NCBI RefSeq assembly: GCF_004745595.1
Contig: NZ_SRLH01000001.1
Location: forward strand, 558,602 to 622,601
DNA from: Flavobacterium humi
Lineage (GTDB): Bacteria; Bacteroidota; Bacteroidia; Flavobacteriales; Flavobacteriaceae
Length of the DNA stretch: 64,000 nt
Reading direction: 5' to 3'
Shown here: positions 1 to 8,409 of the stretch, one piece after another
Numbering within the stretch: position 1 is the first letter of the stretch
How the letters are laid out: the number at the start of each line of letters is the position of its first letter
The notes under the pieces: model-generated
Told to the model about the DNA's origin: nothing
Databases searched by the model: none
What the model saw: the letters and a program-made list of their open reading frames with translations, nothing else
Made by a program: the position numbers and the translations under genes

Positions 1-245
1 ACCTGCAAAACAGGAAAGGGCAAACGTTGGCGGCACCTTATTCGGTAAGGCCCAAACCCGGTGCTACGGTATCAACTCCTTTGGAATGGCAGGAAGTAAA
101 CGATTTGCTGTCTCCGTCGCAATTTACCATCCATACGATACTGGACCGCTTGGAGCAAAAAGGCGACCTGTGGAAACCTGTTTTGGGAAAAGGGGCTGAC
201 GTGGCAAAAATCCTGAAAAAACTGGAAGCCGGGAATAAAAGCTAG
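1..245 (+). CDS. ligD: DNA ligase D, C-terminal end of polymerase domain (partial)
   Basis: This is the 3' end of a gene whose start lies before the window; the reading frame is already open at base 3. The visible residues include [19 protein letters not shown] and GDLWKPVL, which are the closing motifs of the archaeo-eukaryotic-primase-type polymerase domain of LigD, the bacterial non-homologous end-joining ligase. That domain extends and fills broken DNA ends before sealing. Ending the protein on this domain fits a ligase-polymerase order, but the rest is not visible. The next gene is Ku on the opposite strand, the expected partner, and the two stop codons share the same CTAG. Confidence 0.9.
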   Translation, partial: LQNRKGQTLAAPYSVRPKPGATVSTPLEWQEVNDLLSPSQFTIHTILDRLEQKGDLWKPVLGKGADVAKILKKLEAGNKS

Positions 246-1018
246 GAAGATTTCTTCTTTTTGGTTTCCAGGCTAGCTTTGAGCATTTCCATTAAATCCC
301 CACTCTGTTTGTGTACAACCCTGAGTTTGGGCGCTGCCTGTTTCTTGCCTTTGGCTTTGTCCTTGATGATTTTCAAAAGCTTGGCTGAGTATTCATCCTT
401 GTAACTGGTAATATCGAATTTTTCGGTAAGCTGTTCGATGAGTTTATTGGCCATATCCATTTCTTTCATTTTGGCTTTGGAAACGGGCGGTAACTTGAGT
501 TCGTCGGTGTTCCTGATTTCCTGTTCCCATCGTATCCGGTTGAGTACAATGACTTTTTTATAAGGCTTCAGGATGGCCAGCCCTTCCTTGTTCCGGAGCA
601 CAAAACTGGTTACTGCGACTTTTTTGGAAGCTTCCAACGCGTCTCTGAGGAGCGCATACGCGTTCATGGCGCCTTTATCAGGTTCGAGGTAATAGGGTTT
701 TTCATAGTAGATGCTGTCAATTTCGGTTTCTTCGGTAAAACTTAGTATATCGATGGTTTTGGTCTTTACGGCATCAGCAGCTTCGAAATCTTCTTCTTCC
801 AGTATAACGTACTGATCTTCTATTTTATAACCTTTTACAATATCGGTATAGGCGACTTCCTTTCCGGTAGTCTCGTTTACGCGTTTGAATTTTATGGGCG
901 CATTGTCTTTTTTATCGAGCATATCCATATCAAGGGTGCTTTCTTCGACAGCGGAAAATAATTTGATGGGGATATTGATTAGCCCAAAACTGATAGAACC
1001 TGTCCATATCGATCTCAT
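242..1018 (-). CDS. ku: Ku protein, bacterial NHEJ end-binding factor
   Basis: The 258-residue product opens with [20 protein letters not shown], the hallmark start of bacterial Ku, and continues with the Ku beta-barrel core ([13 protein letters not shown] near residues 104-116). Length and architecture match the usual single-domain bacterial Ku with a lysine-rich C-terminal tail (KTKKKKSS). Bacterial Ku forms a homodimeric ring on double-strand break ends and recruits LigD, whose gene end lies immediately opposite. The ATG at 1018 is the only sensible start because the conserved N-terminus begins there. I see no clear promoter consensus in the 139 bp shared with the divergent AraC gene on the Ku side. 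Confidence 0.95.
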   Translation of the reverse strand: MRSIWTGSISFGLINIPIKLFSAVEESTLDMDMLDKKDNAPIKFKRVNETTGKEVAYTDIVKGYKIEDQYVILEEEDFEAADAVKTKTIDILSFTEETEIDSIYYEKPYYLEPDKGAMNAYALLRDALEASKKVAVTSFVLRNKEGLAILKPYKKVIVLNRIRWEQEIRNTDELKLPPVSKAKMKEMDMANKLIEQLTEKFDITSYKDEYSAKLLKIIKDKAKGKKQAAPKLRVVHKQSGDLMEMLKASLETKKKKSS

Positions 1019-1136
1019 AATATTGCAAATTAATGATTGTAAATTTCGTTCAATTTAGCCTATCGGTACTTATAGAATCTTGGCTGTTCGTTATAACATT
1101 TCCAGTGTGGTAAGGTCGTATACCATTTTGTATTAG

Positions 1137-1144
1137 TATATTTG
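1137..1144 (+). promoter_or_regulatory. Candidate -7 element for the AraC gene at 1158
   Basis: TATATTTG matches the flavobacterial -7 consensus TAnnTTTG and ends 13 bases before the start codon. No good TTG-type -33 box is seen about 19 bases upstream, so the call rests on the -7 box and position alone. Confidence 0.45.
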
Positions 1145-1157
1145 GGCAGTATTTTCA

Positions 1158-1985
1158 ATGGAAAAAATGGACGATTATACCAGTTTCAGGATAACGGTCC
1201 CGGAGGCATTCCAGGAGGTTTTCTCACATCTTTATTTTGCTGCCAACCATACCAAGCAGGTCATCAGTAAAACACTGTACCCGAGTTACCAAACCATCAT
1301 GATTTTTAATTTTGGTGCCAAAGCCTCTTTGGTTTCCCGACAGGGCGCCACAATAGAAATGGATAAATGCCTGCTCCTTGGCCCGATAAAACAGGCTTTT
1401 GACTATACATTGCCGGTGGGTTCGGAAATACTGGTGGCTAATTTTAAGGACGACGCCTTTTACCGCTTTTTCGGGAGCGCTGCCTTACCCGGGAACATCC
1501 CGTTTGATCCTGACGGCCTGCTCGATGAGAACTGTTTTACCAGCTTATGGCACGAACTGCAGGAAATAGGTACGGTAGCGGAAAAAGCCGATTATGTGTT
1601 TCGTTTCTGCCAGCCGTATTTGAAAGACCGGAGCAGTACCTTTGAACCAATTGCCCATTTCAGGGAACAGGACAATGCACAAAGCCCTATCAAGGTTATT
1701 GCCGAAGAAAGCAGCCGGACCCAAAGAAGCATACAACTCAACCATAAAAAGTATTTGGGCTACAGCGCTAAAGAAATTAGCCGTTACCATCGTTTCCTAA
1801 AGGCCACGGGACTCATCCGGGACTGGGCTTCCGAAGGGACAAAACCGGACTGGCATGACATTATCAGCCAATGCGGTTATTATGACCAGAGCCAGTTTAT
1901 CCATGACTTTAAGCACTTTATCAACCTTAGCCCGAACCAATACCTGAGATTCCAGCAGGATATCTGTTTTGCAGAACCGGGCTAG
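1158..1985 (+). CDS. AraC family transcriptional regulator
   Basis: A 275-residue protein with an N-terminal sensor region of the type common in Bacteroidota AraC regulators (GAKASLVSRQGATIE, LLLGPIKQAF around residues 52-77) and a C-terminal AraC/XylS DNA-binding domain. The second helix-turn-helix is clear: IISQCGYYDQSQFIHDFKHF followed by the family signature LSPNQYLRF near residues 253-265. It probably binds DNA near its own promoter or that of the following NAD(P)H oxidoreductase gene, which starts 77 bp downstream with its own -7 element; that target is inference. An alternative start is the ATG at 1167. Confidence 0.88.
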   Translation: MEKMDDYTSFRITVPEAFQEVFSHLYFAANHTKQVISKTLYPSYQTIMIFNFGAKASLVSRQGATIEMDKCLLLGPIKQAFDYTLPVGSEILVANFKDDAFYRFFGSAALPGNIPFDPDGLLDENCFTSLWHELQEIGTVAEKADYVFRFCQPYLKDRSSTFEPIAHFREQDNAQSPIKVIAEESSRTQRSIQLNHKKYLGYSAKEISRYHRFLKATGLIRDWASEGTKPDWHDIISQCGYYDQSQFIHDFKHFINLSPNQYLRFQQDICFAEPG

Positions 1986-2024
1986 CCTTTCGTTTTCTTA
2001 CAATTTTAGGATAAGTGCCTGTTT

Positions 2025-2032
2025 TACTTTTG
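2025..2032 (+). promoter_or_regulatory. Candidate -7 element for the oxidoreductase gene at 2063
   Basis: TACTTTTG fits TAnnTTTG and lies 30 bases before the ATG in the gap after the AraC gene. No matching -33 box is visible at the usual distance. Confidence 0.45.
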
Positions 2033-2062
2033 CCTTGTTAATCTTAATAAAAGCAACAAAAC

Positions 2063-2635
2063 ATGAAACATCTTATTATTTATGCGCACCCTAATCAGGA
2101 CAGCCTGAACAACCTTCTAAAACAAACCGTTATCAAAACGCTGGAAGAAGACAAGCACGAATTTGTAATCCGGGATTTATACGAGCTTAATTTTGATCCG
2201 ATCCTATCCCTGGACGATATGCGCGGGCAAAGAAGCAGGCAGGTCGCGGCCGATATCAGCCGGGAACAGGACTATATTTCCTGGGCGGAAACCATTACCT
2301 TCATTTACCCTATCTGGTGGACCGGCATGCCTGCCATCATGAAAGGCTATATTGACCGTGTCATGAGCTACGGTTTCGCTTACCAATATACCCAGGGCGT
2401 ACAGGAAGGGCTGTTGGGCGGCAAACAAGCCGTGATTATCAACACGCACGGAAAATCGAATGCGGAATACAAAACAACCGGGATGGACCAGGCGTTGGTG
2501 CTCACGTCAGACAAAGGCATCTACGATTACTGCGGGCTGGAAATAAAGCAGCATTTGTTCTTTGGCCAGGCAGACAGGGCTTCTTCCGAAAGCATTGAAA
2601 ACTGGATTACCGAGGTACAATCCGTTTATAAATAG
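2063..2635 (+). CDS. NAD(P)H-dependent flavodoxin-fold oxidoreductase (quinone reductase family)
   Basis: The 190-residue protein has the flavodoxin-like fold of the NQO1/MdaB/KefF family. Residues HLIIYAHPNQDSLN at the N-terminus form the FMN/FAD phosphate-binding loop, FIYPIWWTGMPAIMKGYIDRV (residues about 79-99) is the typical flavin-contact and dimer segment, and VIINTHGKS follows. Such enzymes reduce quinones or nitro compounds by two electrons using NAD(P)H. It follows an AraC regulator in the same orientation, a common pairing for inducible detoxification genes, so regulation by that protein is plausible but not shown. Confidence 0.88.
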   Translation: MKHLIIYAHPNQDSLNNLLKQTVIKTLEEDKHEFVIRDLYELNFDPILSLDDMRGQRSRQVAADISREQDYISWAETITFIYPIWWTGMPAIMKGYIDRVMSYGFAYQYTQGVQEGLLGGKQAVIINTHGKSNAEYKTTGMDQALVLTSDKGIYDYCGLEIKQHLFFGQADRASSESIENWITEVQSVYK

Positions 2636-2636
2636 T

Positions 2637-2727
2637 AGGAGCTTTTTCCTGCTGTACGCTTTATCTTTTTGTCCCGTTCTAAAGAACAACGGGACAAAAA
2701 GGATATCGCTGCCATCAGGGCTAGGGG
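2637..2727 (+). repeat. Long imperfect hairpin repeat, copy A
   Basis: The gap after the oxidoreductase gene holds an inverted repeat of about 32 bp per arm: the left arm starts CCTGCTGTACGC and runs into CTTTTTGTCCCGTT, the right arm starts AACGGGACAAAAAG and ends CATCAGG. Flanking conserved ends are AGGAGC and GGGCTAGGG. Two more copies are at 10812 and 15707. There is no T-run after the right arm, so it is not a simple terminator. It may be a dispersed intergenic palindromic element or a structured RNA. Confidence 0.75.
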
Positions 2728-2795
2728 TTTGGCTTTTGGAAGACAAATATGCTATCAGGGCGATACATTCCTAAAAAACTTCCAATCTTTATCTT

Positions 2796-2803
2796 TAGCT
2801 TTG
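2796..2803 (+). promoter_or_regulatory. Candidate -7 element for the DinB gene
   Basis: TAGCTTTG fits TAnnTTTG, 49 bases upstream of the ATG at 2853. No clear -33 box. Confidence 0.4.
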
Positions 2804-2852
2804 TGAGGAATACAAAAGGCCAAAGCCATTACCTAATAATACACTTTATCAC

Positions 2853-3323
2853 ATGACACATACCGATATTATCATCCTGAACTTTGAGGAAATCCGAAGA
2901 AGGAGCACAAAACTCTGGACGGCACTAACACCGGAAAATTATTTTTGGCGGCCGGACGTAAAGGCGATGACCTGTATTGAAATGGTACGGCATATCCTGG
3001 AAGGAGAACACCTGTTCCATAAAATTGTGGAAAACCGCGGGAACATTGGGGATTATGTTTCTCCCTGGGAAGGCAGGCCGTATACCTCTATCCAGGACGA
3101 ACTGGGTTTTGCACAGCCGTTCCGCGATATGTTTTTTGAAACCATACGGTCTTTCAGTGCTGATGACCTGAGCAGCATAGAGATTGTCCGCAGCGAAAAA
3201 GGGCAACGCAGGAAACTTGGCGACTACCTGCAGCGGATTGCGTACCACGAAGCGGTCCATACGGGACAAATGCTGGCATACTTCAGGACGCTGGGGCTGG
3301 ATAGGCCTGTAATCTGGGATTAA
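2853..3323 (+). CDS. DinB family protein
   Basis: A 156-residue four-helix-bundle protein of the DinB/YfiT-like superfamily. The metal-ligand pattern expected of the family is visible as a histidine in HILEGEHLFHKI (residues about 47-58) and the HxxxH of AYHEAVHTGQMLAYFR near residues 130-145. Members include metal-dependent thiol transferases and damage-induced proteins; many have no known substrate and nothing nearby narrows it. It is a single gene with its own candidate promoter and follows repeat copy A. Confidence 0.85.
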   Translation: MTHTDIIILNFEEIRRRSTKLWTALTPENYFWRPDVKAMTCIEMVRHILEGEHLFHKIVENRGNIGDYVSPWEGRPYTSIQDELGFAQPFRDMFFETIRSFSADDLSSIEIVRSEKGQRRKLGDYLQRIAYHEAVHTGQMLAYFRTLGLDRPVIWD

Positions 3324-3453
3324 TAGCCTACTGCTGAATGTGCTTGCGGGTATTGATGTATCTGGAAGGACTTGTGTAGGTTTTTGCATGGCTTTGGTAT
3401 GGAGTAAACAGCTCTTATTATGGATCATATGTAACTAATCAACTATTTAAAAG

Positions 3454-3813
3454 ATGAATTTCTTCAAAAATATTTTCAACAAACCAAAGAAAAAACAACC
3501 GGAAGATTACTTTGAAACAACCATAACCGAAAAGTTTGTAAGGGTTGAGCATCCTGAAAGAGAAGCTGAACAAATATTTTGGGAAGATGTTAATGAAATA
3601 AAGTTTATAAATACCGACCAAGGGCCATTTGCGCCCGACATTTGGCTGGCATTAATTGGAGAAAACTCCGGTTGCCTGATTCCTCACGGAAGCACAGGCT
3701 GTGAAAAAGTGTATGATATCGTTTCAAAGTTTGAAAATTTTAACTTTGAAAATGTAATACGATCAATGTCATCTTGTGCAAATGAAGAATTTGTAGTGTG
3801 GAAAAGAACCTAA
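3454..3813 (+). CDS. Conserved hypothetical protein, 119 aa
   Basis: A small soluble protein with no signal peptide or membrane segment. After a basic start (NKPKKKQ) it carries a compact pattern WEDVNEIKFINTDQGPFAPD, then WLALIGENSGCLIPHG and a C-terminal FEN..RSMSSCANEEFVVWKR. I have the impression of a widespread small family with this W-x-I, D-x-GPF-x-D, IP-x-G and terminal F-x-x-W-K/R layout, but I cannot name it. The gene is AT-rich relative to neighbours and is preceded by a TTAAAAG leader much like that of the unknown gene at 8410. It could be an orphan immunity-type protein; that is speculation. Confidence 0.7.
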   Translation: MNFFKNIFNKPKKKQPEDYFETTITEKFVRVEHPEREAEQIFWEDVNEIKFINTDQGPFAPDIWLALIGENSGCLIPHGSTGCEKVYDIVSKFENFNFENVIRSMSSCANEEFVVWKRT

Positions 3814-3912
3814 AATATGATTCAATAAAACCCCTATCTTTAGCAGAAATTAACTGTTTCCTTAATCTTGTATACTATTGCAAAACATTAAAAAACATAA
3901 ATTAGGGGTAGA

Positions 3913-4413
3913 ATGAATCAAAACACAAGAAGGCAACTGACTCTTTTTTTAGATAAAAAATATACCTCGGAAATTGAAAAAATCCGGAAAAAATACAATC
4001 CGGAGCAATTCAGGATCATCCCTTCGCATGTGACATTGTGCCGGGAAGACGAGATTGAAAACATGCCCCGGGTCCTGGAGAATTTAAAAGCTTTGGCTCT
4101 GAAGGCAATTACGGTCAACCTTGGTGAAATAGTACGGTTTTCAAATGACAAAGGGGTTTTAATTGCAGCAGGCGAAAACAATTCCGAATACCATCATTTG
4201 AGGGAAAAAATCCTGGAAAATACAGGCGCAACCAAACGATTGGCAGCACCGCACATCACATTGATGCACCCCAGGAATTCTTCCTGTACAACCGAAATTT
4301 TTGAGGAAATACTAAAAACCGACGTCCCAAAAGCCATCGTTTTTGAAAAGATTTCAATAATCGAACAGATTGGCAACGGAAAATGGAATGTCGTTGGGGA
4401 ATATGGGATTTAA
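3913..4413 (+). CDS. 2H phosphoesterase (2'-5' RNA ligase family)
   Basis: The 166-residue protein has the two H-x-T/S-x motifs that define 2H phosphoesterases: HVTL with His39 and HITL with His114. The family hydrolyses or ligates 2'-5' or cyclic phosphodiester bonds in RNA or nucleotides. Length is right for a single-domain member. It stands alone between unknown genes, so its substrate cannot be inferred. It begins 12 bases after a near-consensus leader and has no evident operon partner. Confidence 0.85.
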   Translation: MNQNTRRQLTLFLDKKYTSEIEKIRKKYNPEQFRIIPSHVTLCREDEIENMPRVLENLKALALKAITVNLGEIVRFSNDKGVLIAAGENNSEYHHLREKILENTGATKRLAAPHITLMHPRNSSCTTEIFEEILKTDVPKAIVFEKISIIEQIGNGKWNVVGEYGI

Positions 4414-4440
4414 GTATCTGGTTTAATTTAAATTAAGGAA

Positions 4441-4641
4441 ATGAATATAATTGAAGATGGTATAGGAGGAATAATTTTGAATGCTCTTTGGAAGCTCCTG
4501 AAGGTAATCGGAACGTTAATCAGGTGGCCGTTCCTATCTTCAAAATTAAATGTTGAAGAAATCTATCAGCAAAATCTAAGCGGAGTAATTGGCATGGTTT
4601 TTCTCGGAGCAGCAATAACTTTTACGTTTTTACTGTCGTAA
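4441..4641 (+). CDS. Small hypothetical membrane protein, 66 aa
   Basis: A short reading frame with an amphipathic N-terminal half (ALWKLLKVIGTLIRWPF) and one hydrophobic C-terminal segment (GVIGMVFLGAAITFTFLL) that could span the membrane. It starts 27 bases after the 2H phosphoesterase stop and may be cotranscribed. I do not recognise the family. The membrane-helix composition and tidy spacing make it plausibly real, but its size leaves doubt. Confidence 0.5.
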   Translation: MNIIEDGIGGIILNALWKLLKVIGTLIRWPFLSSKLNVEEIYQQNLSGVIGMVFLGAAITFTFLLS

Positions 4642-4686
4642 TACAATGACTTAGGGTATATTCACAAACATCAAATAAAGCTTTAA

Positions 4687-5127
4687 ATGAAAAAAATAAT
4701 AATTGCCCTTTTTTGTATACTGTTTTTATCGTGTAAGGGAAATGATGAAGAAAGAATCCTTATTTACAAACAACTTATAGAGTATCGCGATGAATTAAAA
4801 ATGAATTCAAAGGAGATGGATTATCTTATTCATACCCAAGCCCAAAAGGATAAATACTATAAAAGGCTTATTGGGAATCAACGCGAAATCTTAGTTGAAT
4901 ACGAAAAAGCTTTTGAGAAACTAAAATTCAAGGAAAGAAATGCCATAATCAAGCTACGCGATTCATTTAACACTGAACGTGAACATCCGCTGTTCCTGCA
5001 TTTTGATACTTCCGATTATAAGAATGTGTCTGACACTGTTTTTAACCGGTTAATGGAAATTGATTTTTATAAATCAAAAAGACGTTTCCAAGATATGTAC
5101 TTACTCAAACGTCGTGATCCTATTTAA
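4687..5127 (+). CDS. Hypothetical lipoprotein, 146 aa
   Basis: The N-terminus is a lipoprotein signal peptide, a KK start, hydrophobic core and lipobox LFLSC with Cys16 as the lipidation site, followed by charged KGNDEE. The rest is helical and strongly charged (KQLIEYRDELKMNS, EKLKFKERNAIIKLRD) with no recognised domain. It is AT-rich and follows the small membrane protein by 45 bp. The product should be anchored in the outer or inner membrane; the charged stretch after the cysteine could act as a surface-export signal as known in Bacteroidota, but that is inference. Confidence 0.7.
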   Translation: MKKIIIALFCILFLSCKGNDEERILIYKQLIEYRDELKMNSKEMDYLIHTQAQKDKYYKRLIGNQREILVEYEKAFEKLKFKERNAIIKLRDSFNTEREHPLFLHFDTSDYKNVSDTVFNRLMEIDFYKSKRRFQDMYLLKRRDPI

Positions 5128-5184
5128 TAGTTATTCCGAAACGGAGTCAAACACTTACTATTTTTCGCTCTTATTACCAAAACC

Positions 5185-6066
5185 CTACAAATCATCCGGC
5201 TCAATATGAATTAACACGTGGCCCAATTGCGGGAGTTCTTTTCGTAAGGTATTCTTGAGCTTATGGGCGATGTCATGCCCTACTTTTACCGAAAGGTCCG
5301 CTTTTACGGTAGCATGGAGGTCTACGTGGTATTTGAGGCCGGCTTTGCGGATGTAACACTTTTCGGTATACAGCACGCCTTCTACCGTTACGGAAATGTC
5401 CCTTATTTCCTTCACCAGGTCATCGTATAAATGCTCGTCCATTATTTCCCCCAAGGCCGGCCTGAAAATCAGGTAACTGTTGTATAGGATGAAAACCGAG
5501 GCCAGTAAGGCAGCCCAATCGTCTGCGGATTCGTACCCTTTCCCAAAATACAAAGCAATTGAAATCCCTACAAACGCAGTAATGGAAGTAATAGCATCGC
5601 TCCTGTGGTGCCAGGCATCGGCTTTGAGGGAAGAACTGTTGGTTTCCCTGCTTTTGCGAATGACATACTGGTAAGAAGCTTCTTTCCATAGTATTATCCC
5701 TCCCAGGACAAACAGCGTCCATGCTTTAGGCAAATCGTGCGGTGTCTGGATATTGATGATGCTTTCATAGGCTATAACGGTGGCTGATGTGATCAGGAAA
5801 CCGACCACGAGGAACGTGATCAGCGGTTCAGCCCTGCCGTGCCCATAGGGATGGTTCTCGTCTGCGGGCCTATTCGAATATTTTATCCCGAAGAGTACCA
5901 AAAAGGAGGAAAAAATATCGGCCGTGGATTCTATGGCATCGGCGATTAGCGCATAAGAGTTCCCGAAAAAACCGGTAGCCCATTTCAGGATGGCCAAAAC
6001 GGTATTGCCTAAAATACTGAAATAGGTAGCTTTAATTGCTGTCTGTTCGCTGGAAGTTGATGCCAT
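5185..6066 (-). CDS. Cation diffusion facilitator family transporter
   Basis: A CDF/ZnT-type divalent metal efflux protein with five to six membrane helices in the first 210 residues and a cytoplasmic ferredoxin-like domain after. The metal site motifs are visible as ADAIESTAD in helix 2 and the HxxxD of DAWHHRSD in helix 5; HPYGHGRAE is the conserved cytoplasmic loop. CDF dimers export Zn, Fe, Mn or similar ions by proton exchange. I place the start at the ATG at 6066 (reading MASTSSEQTAIK); an upstream TTG at 6096 would add ten unconserved residues. No metalloregulator is adjacent. Confidence 0.9.
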   Translation of the reverse strand: MASTSSEQTAIKATYFSILGNTVLAILKWATGFFGNSYALIADAIESTADIFSSFLVLFGIKYSNRPADENHPYGHGRAEPLITFLVVGFLITSATVIAYESIINIQTPHDLPKAWTLFVLGGIILWKEASYQYVIRKSRETNSSSLKADAWHHRSDAITSITAFVGISIALYFGKGYESADDWAALLASVFILYNSYLIFRPALGEIMDEHLYDDLVKEIRDISVTVEGVLYTEKCYIRKAGLKYHVDLHATVKADLSVKVGHDIAHKLKNTLRKELPQLGHVLIHIEPDDL

Positions 6067-6329
6067 TCTATAAATTATGTTCCAAGGTTGGGGCAAATTT
6101 AGGGATTAATCGGTTGTGTTGGGTACAAAAGATGATGGCGAAATGGCAGTTTGTTTCCAAAAGCGGCAATAATTAGGTTTTGAATGCCTCTGATTTGTCC
6201 TTGGCCATACGTTAAAAGGATTTGAAAAAACTTCCAGATCATCTGAAATCAGTAACTTTATATCCGAATTTGTGGAATAACCGGCCAAAAAACAAGCCTC
6301 AAGACCGCAACTACCATAATCCGACAAAA

Positions 6330-7082
6330 ATGGACAATCCCCTAACCTATTCCCTTATCAAGCCGGAGTCTTTGCTGGCTGATTTTGTGCATTGTTTTTC
6401 TTCGTTGCAGAACCTGTCGGGTTTTGGGGAAGGTGTCATTATCCCCAATGGGAAGATCGATCTGCTTTTTTGCAAAACGGAAGACCATACATTCCAGATC
6501 GTACTTATGGGGCTGGAAACCAAACCCAAGCTGATGCCCAAACGGGGTATCGAAGCTTTTTTTGCGATTAGTTTCAATCCTCTTGCATTGGAATACCTTT
6601 TGGGCCAAACCACAGCGGCATTTGTAGACAGCGGCAAAGAACTACCCTGCAATTTCTGGGACTTTGCCATAGAAGACCTGGATGATTTTGAAGCATTTTG
6701 TAAAAAATCCTCCCAAAAATTATTGTCCTTGTTGCCCAAAACGATTGATGAACGCAAACGCAGGTTGTTTGAACTGGTTTTTGCCGCCGACGGGGAAATA
6801 AATGTCAAAGAACTTTCTGAAAAAATAGCCTGGAGCGAACGGCAGATCAACCGATATTTTAACCGGCAATTGGGGATTTCCTTAAAAACGTATTGCAATA
6901 TCCTTCGCTTCCAGGCTTCGCTGCCTTATATCAAAAAAGGGGAACTTTCGCCACAGCTCAACTTCACCGACCAATCCCACTTCATTAAAGAAATCAAAAA
7001 ACTCTCGGGTGTTTCGCCTAAAGAACTGTTCAAAAACGAAGATGACCGATTTTTACAATTTTTGGTATATCCCACACCCTAA
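6330..7082 (+). CDS. AraC family transcriptional regulator, next to TetX-like gene
   Basis: About 250 residues from the ATG at 6330 (MDNPLTYSL), chosen because upstream codons look untranslated. The N-terminal part has the DUF6597-like sensor layout (GFGEGVIIPNGKIDLLF) and the C-terminal part an AraC helix-turn-helix (VKELSEKIAWSERQINRYFN, then FTDQSHFIKEIKKLSGVSPKELF). It ends 24 bp before the flavin monooxygenase gene, whose candidate -7 element overlaps this gene's stop codon, so it is the obvious candidate regulator of that enzyme. That link is inferred from position only. Confidence 0.85.
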   Translation: MDNPLTYSLIKPESLLADFVHCFSSLQNLSGFGEGVIIPNGKIDLLFCKTEDHTFQIVLMGLETKPKLMPKRGIEAFFAISFNPLALEYLLGQTTAAFVDSGKELPCNFWDFAIEDLDDFEAFCKKSSQKLLSLLPKTIDERKRRLFELVFAADGEINVKELSEKIAWSERQINRYFNRQLGISLKTYCNILRFQASLPYIKKGELSPQLNFTDQSHFIKEIKKLSGVSPKELFKNEDDRFLQFLVYPTP

Positions 7083-7087
7083 TTTTG
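7080..7087 (+). promoter_or_regulatory. Candidate -7 element for the flavin monooxygenase
   Basis: TAATTTTG fits TAnnTTTG and overlaps the stop codon of the AraC gene, 19 bases before the ATG at 7107. A TTTG lies upstream at 7061 but the 15-base gap is shorter than usual. Confidence 0.4.
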
Positions 7088-7106
7088 CAGCATAAAATTT
7101 AAAATT

Positions 7107-8267
7107 ATGCTATTACAGAATAAAAAAATCGCAATTGTTGGTGCTGGCCCTGGAGGGTTGACGCTGGCGAAACTTCTTCAAATGAAAGGTATCGATACCA
7201 AAGTATATGAAAGGGATTTCGATAAAAATGCCCGTGTCCAGGGTTCTCCGCTTGACCTTCACGACGATTCGGGACTGGCGGCCCTGCGAAAGGCTGGCTT
7301 GCTGGAAGAGTTCAAACAGCATTTTATGGTTGGTGCCGACCGGATGCAGATCATGGATGAGCATGCCAGGATATTCTTCAGTGACCACGATGAGAAACCC
7401 GAAGAGGATTTTGGGCATGAACATTTCCGCCCAGAGATTGACAGGGGCGTTTTACGGAAAATATTGCTGGAATCCCTTGCTCCGGAAACAGTGGTTTGGA
7501 ACAGCCATTTTAGTTCATTGGAAGCTCAAAACGGCGGCTGGCTGCTGCATTTTAAGAACCGTCCTCCGGAATATGCCGATATGGTCATTGGTGCGGATGG
7601 AGCCAATTCCAAAATCCGGCCTTATATAACCGATAGCAAAGCTTTTTATTCGGGTGTTACGATGCTGGAAGGTGTTATTTATCAGGCCAGTAAAACGGCT
7701 CCAAAGATCAATGCATTGCTCCGGGGCGGCAAGATAATGGCCTTTGGGAATAAAAAAGACCTACTGATGGGACAGAAAGCCAATGGCGAGATCGGGTTTT
7801 ATGCCAGTTTTAAAACGGAAGAAAATTGGGCTGTAAACAGTGGTTTGGATTATGCTGACAAACAACAGGTACTGGCATGGTTCAAAAAGGAATATCCGGA
7901 ATGGAGCAGCGTTTGGCATGAATTGTTTGAAAGTGCCGTTGTCCCGTTTATCCCCCGCCCTATTTATTGCATGCCACTGGACCAAACCTGGGAAGCTTTG
8001 CCCAACCTGGCCCTACTGGGAGATGCAGCGCATGTAATGCCTCCGTTTGCTGGCGAAGGGGTGAATATGGCCATGCTGGACGCTCTGGAATTGAGCGAAA
8101 ACCTGACCGGCGGGCAGCACAATACTATGGAGGAAGCAATCGCCTATTATGAAACAAACATGCGCAAAAGAGCTTCACAAAGCGCCCTGGAATCATTGGA
8201 AAACGGGGAACGGATGCATTCGGAAAAAGCATTGGATGTTATGCTGGGCTTTTTCTCGAATCCTTGA
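7107..8267 (+). CDS. TetX-like FAD-dependent monooxygenase
   Basis: A 386-residue class A flavoprotein monooxygenase. The Rossmann FAD motif is IVGAGPGGLTLAKLLQ (residues 10-25), and the second FAD motif is GDAAHVMPPFAGEGVNMA near residues 307-324. Several stretches closely resemble Tet(X): AKLLQMKGIDTKVYERD, the SPLDLHDDSGLAALRKAGLL segment, and the GDAAH..PPFAG loop; length also matches (Tet(X) is 388). Tet(X) hydroxylates and inactivates tetracyclines; flavobacterial homologues vary in whether they do so. The LDLH region is kept, but activity on any drug cannot be told from sequence alone. An AraC regulator precedes it. Confidence 0.85.
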   Translation: MLLQNKKIAIVGAGPGGLTLAKLLQMKGIDTKVYERDFDKNARVQGSPLDLHDDSGLAALRKAGLLEEFKQHFMVGADRMQIMDEHARIFFSDHDEKPEEDFGHEHFRPEIDRGVLRKILLESLAPETVVWNSHFSSLEAQNGGWLLHFKNRPPEYADMVIGADGANSKIRPYITDSKAFYSGVTMLEGVIYQASKTAPKINALLRGGKIMAFGNKKDLLMGQKANGEIGFYASFKTEENWAVNSGLDYADKQQVLAWFKKEYPEWSSVWHELFESAVVPFIPRPIYCMPLDQTWEALPNLALLGDAAHVMPPFAGEGVNMAMLDALELSENLTGGQHNTMEEAIAYYETNMRKRASQSALESLENGERMHSEKALDVMLGFFSNP

Positions 8268-8302
8268 AAAAATAGTATCATAAGCCATAGGAATAGGAAT
8301 TC

Positions 8303-8334
8303 TTTTGTATGGATTAAAAATTAGCATATCTTTG
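8303..8334 (+). promoter_or_regulatory. Canonical flavobacterial promoter upstream of the gene at 8410
   Basis: This is the clearest promoter in the window: TTTTG at 8303-8307, a 19-base spacer, and TATCTTTG at 8327-8334, matching the Bacteroidota pattern TTTG-N19-TAnnTTTG. It implies a leader of about 70 bases for the downstream gene. Confidence 0.65.
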
Positions 8335-8409
8335 GAAGTATGCATATTATCCTCTTGTCTTGGTATTATTGGATATAGTAACGTTAACAAATCAATTATT
8401 TAAAAATAT

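Noticed and set aside
6066..6096. Upstream extension of the CDF gene to a TTG
   Set aside because: The added ten residues are not conserved-looking and the ATG at 6066 gives a normal N-terminus.
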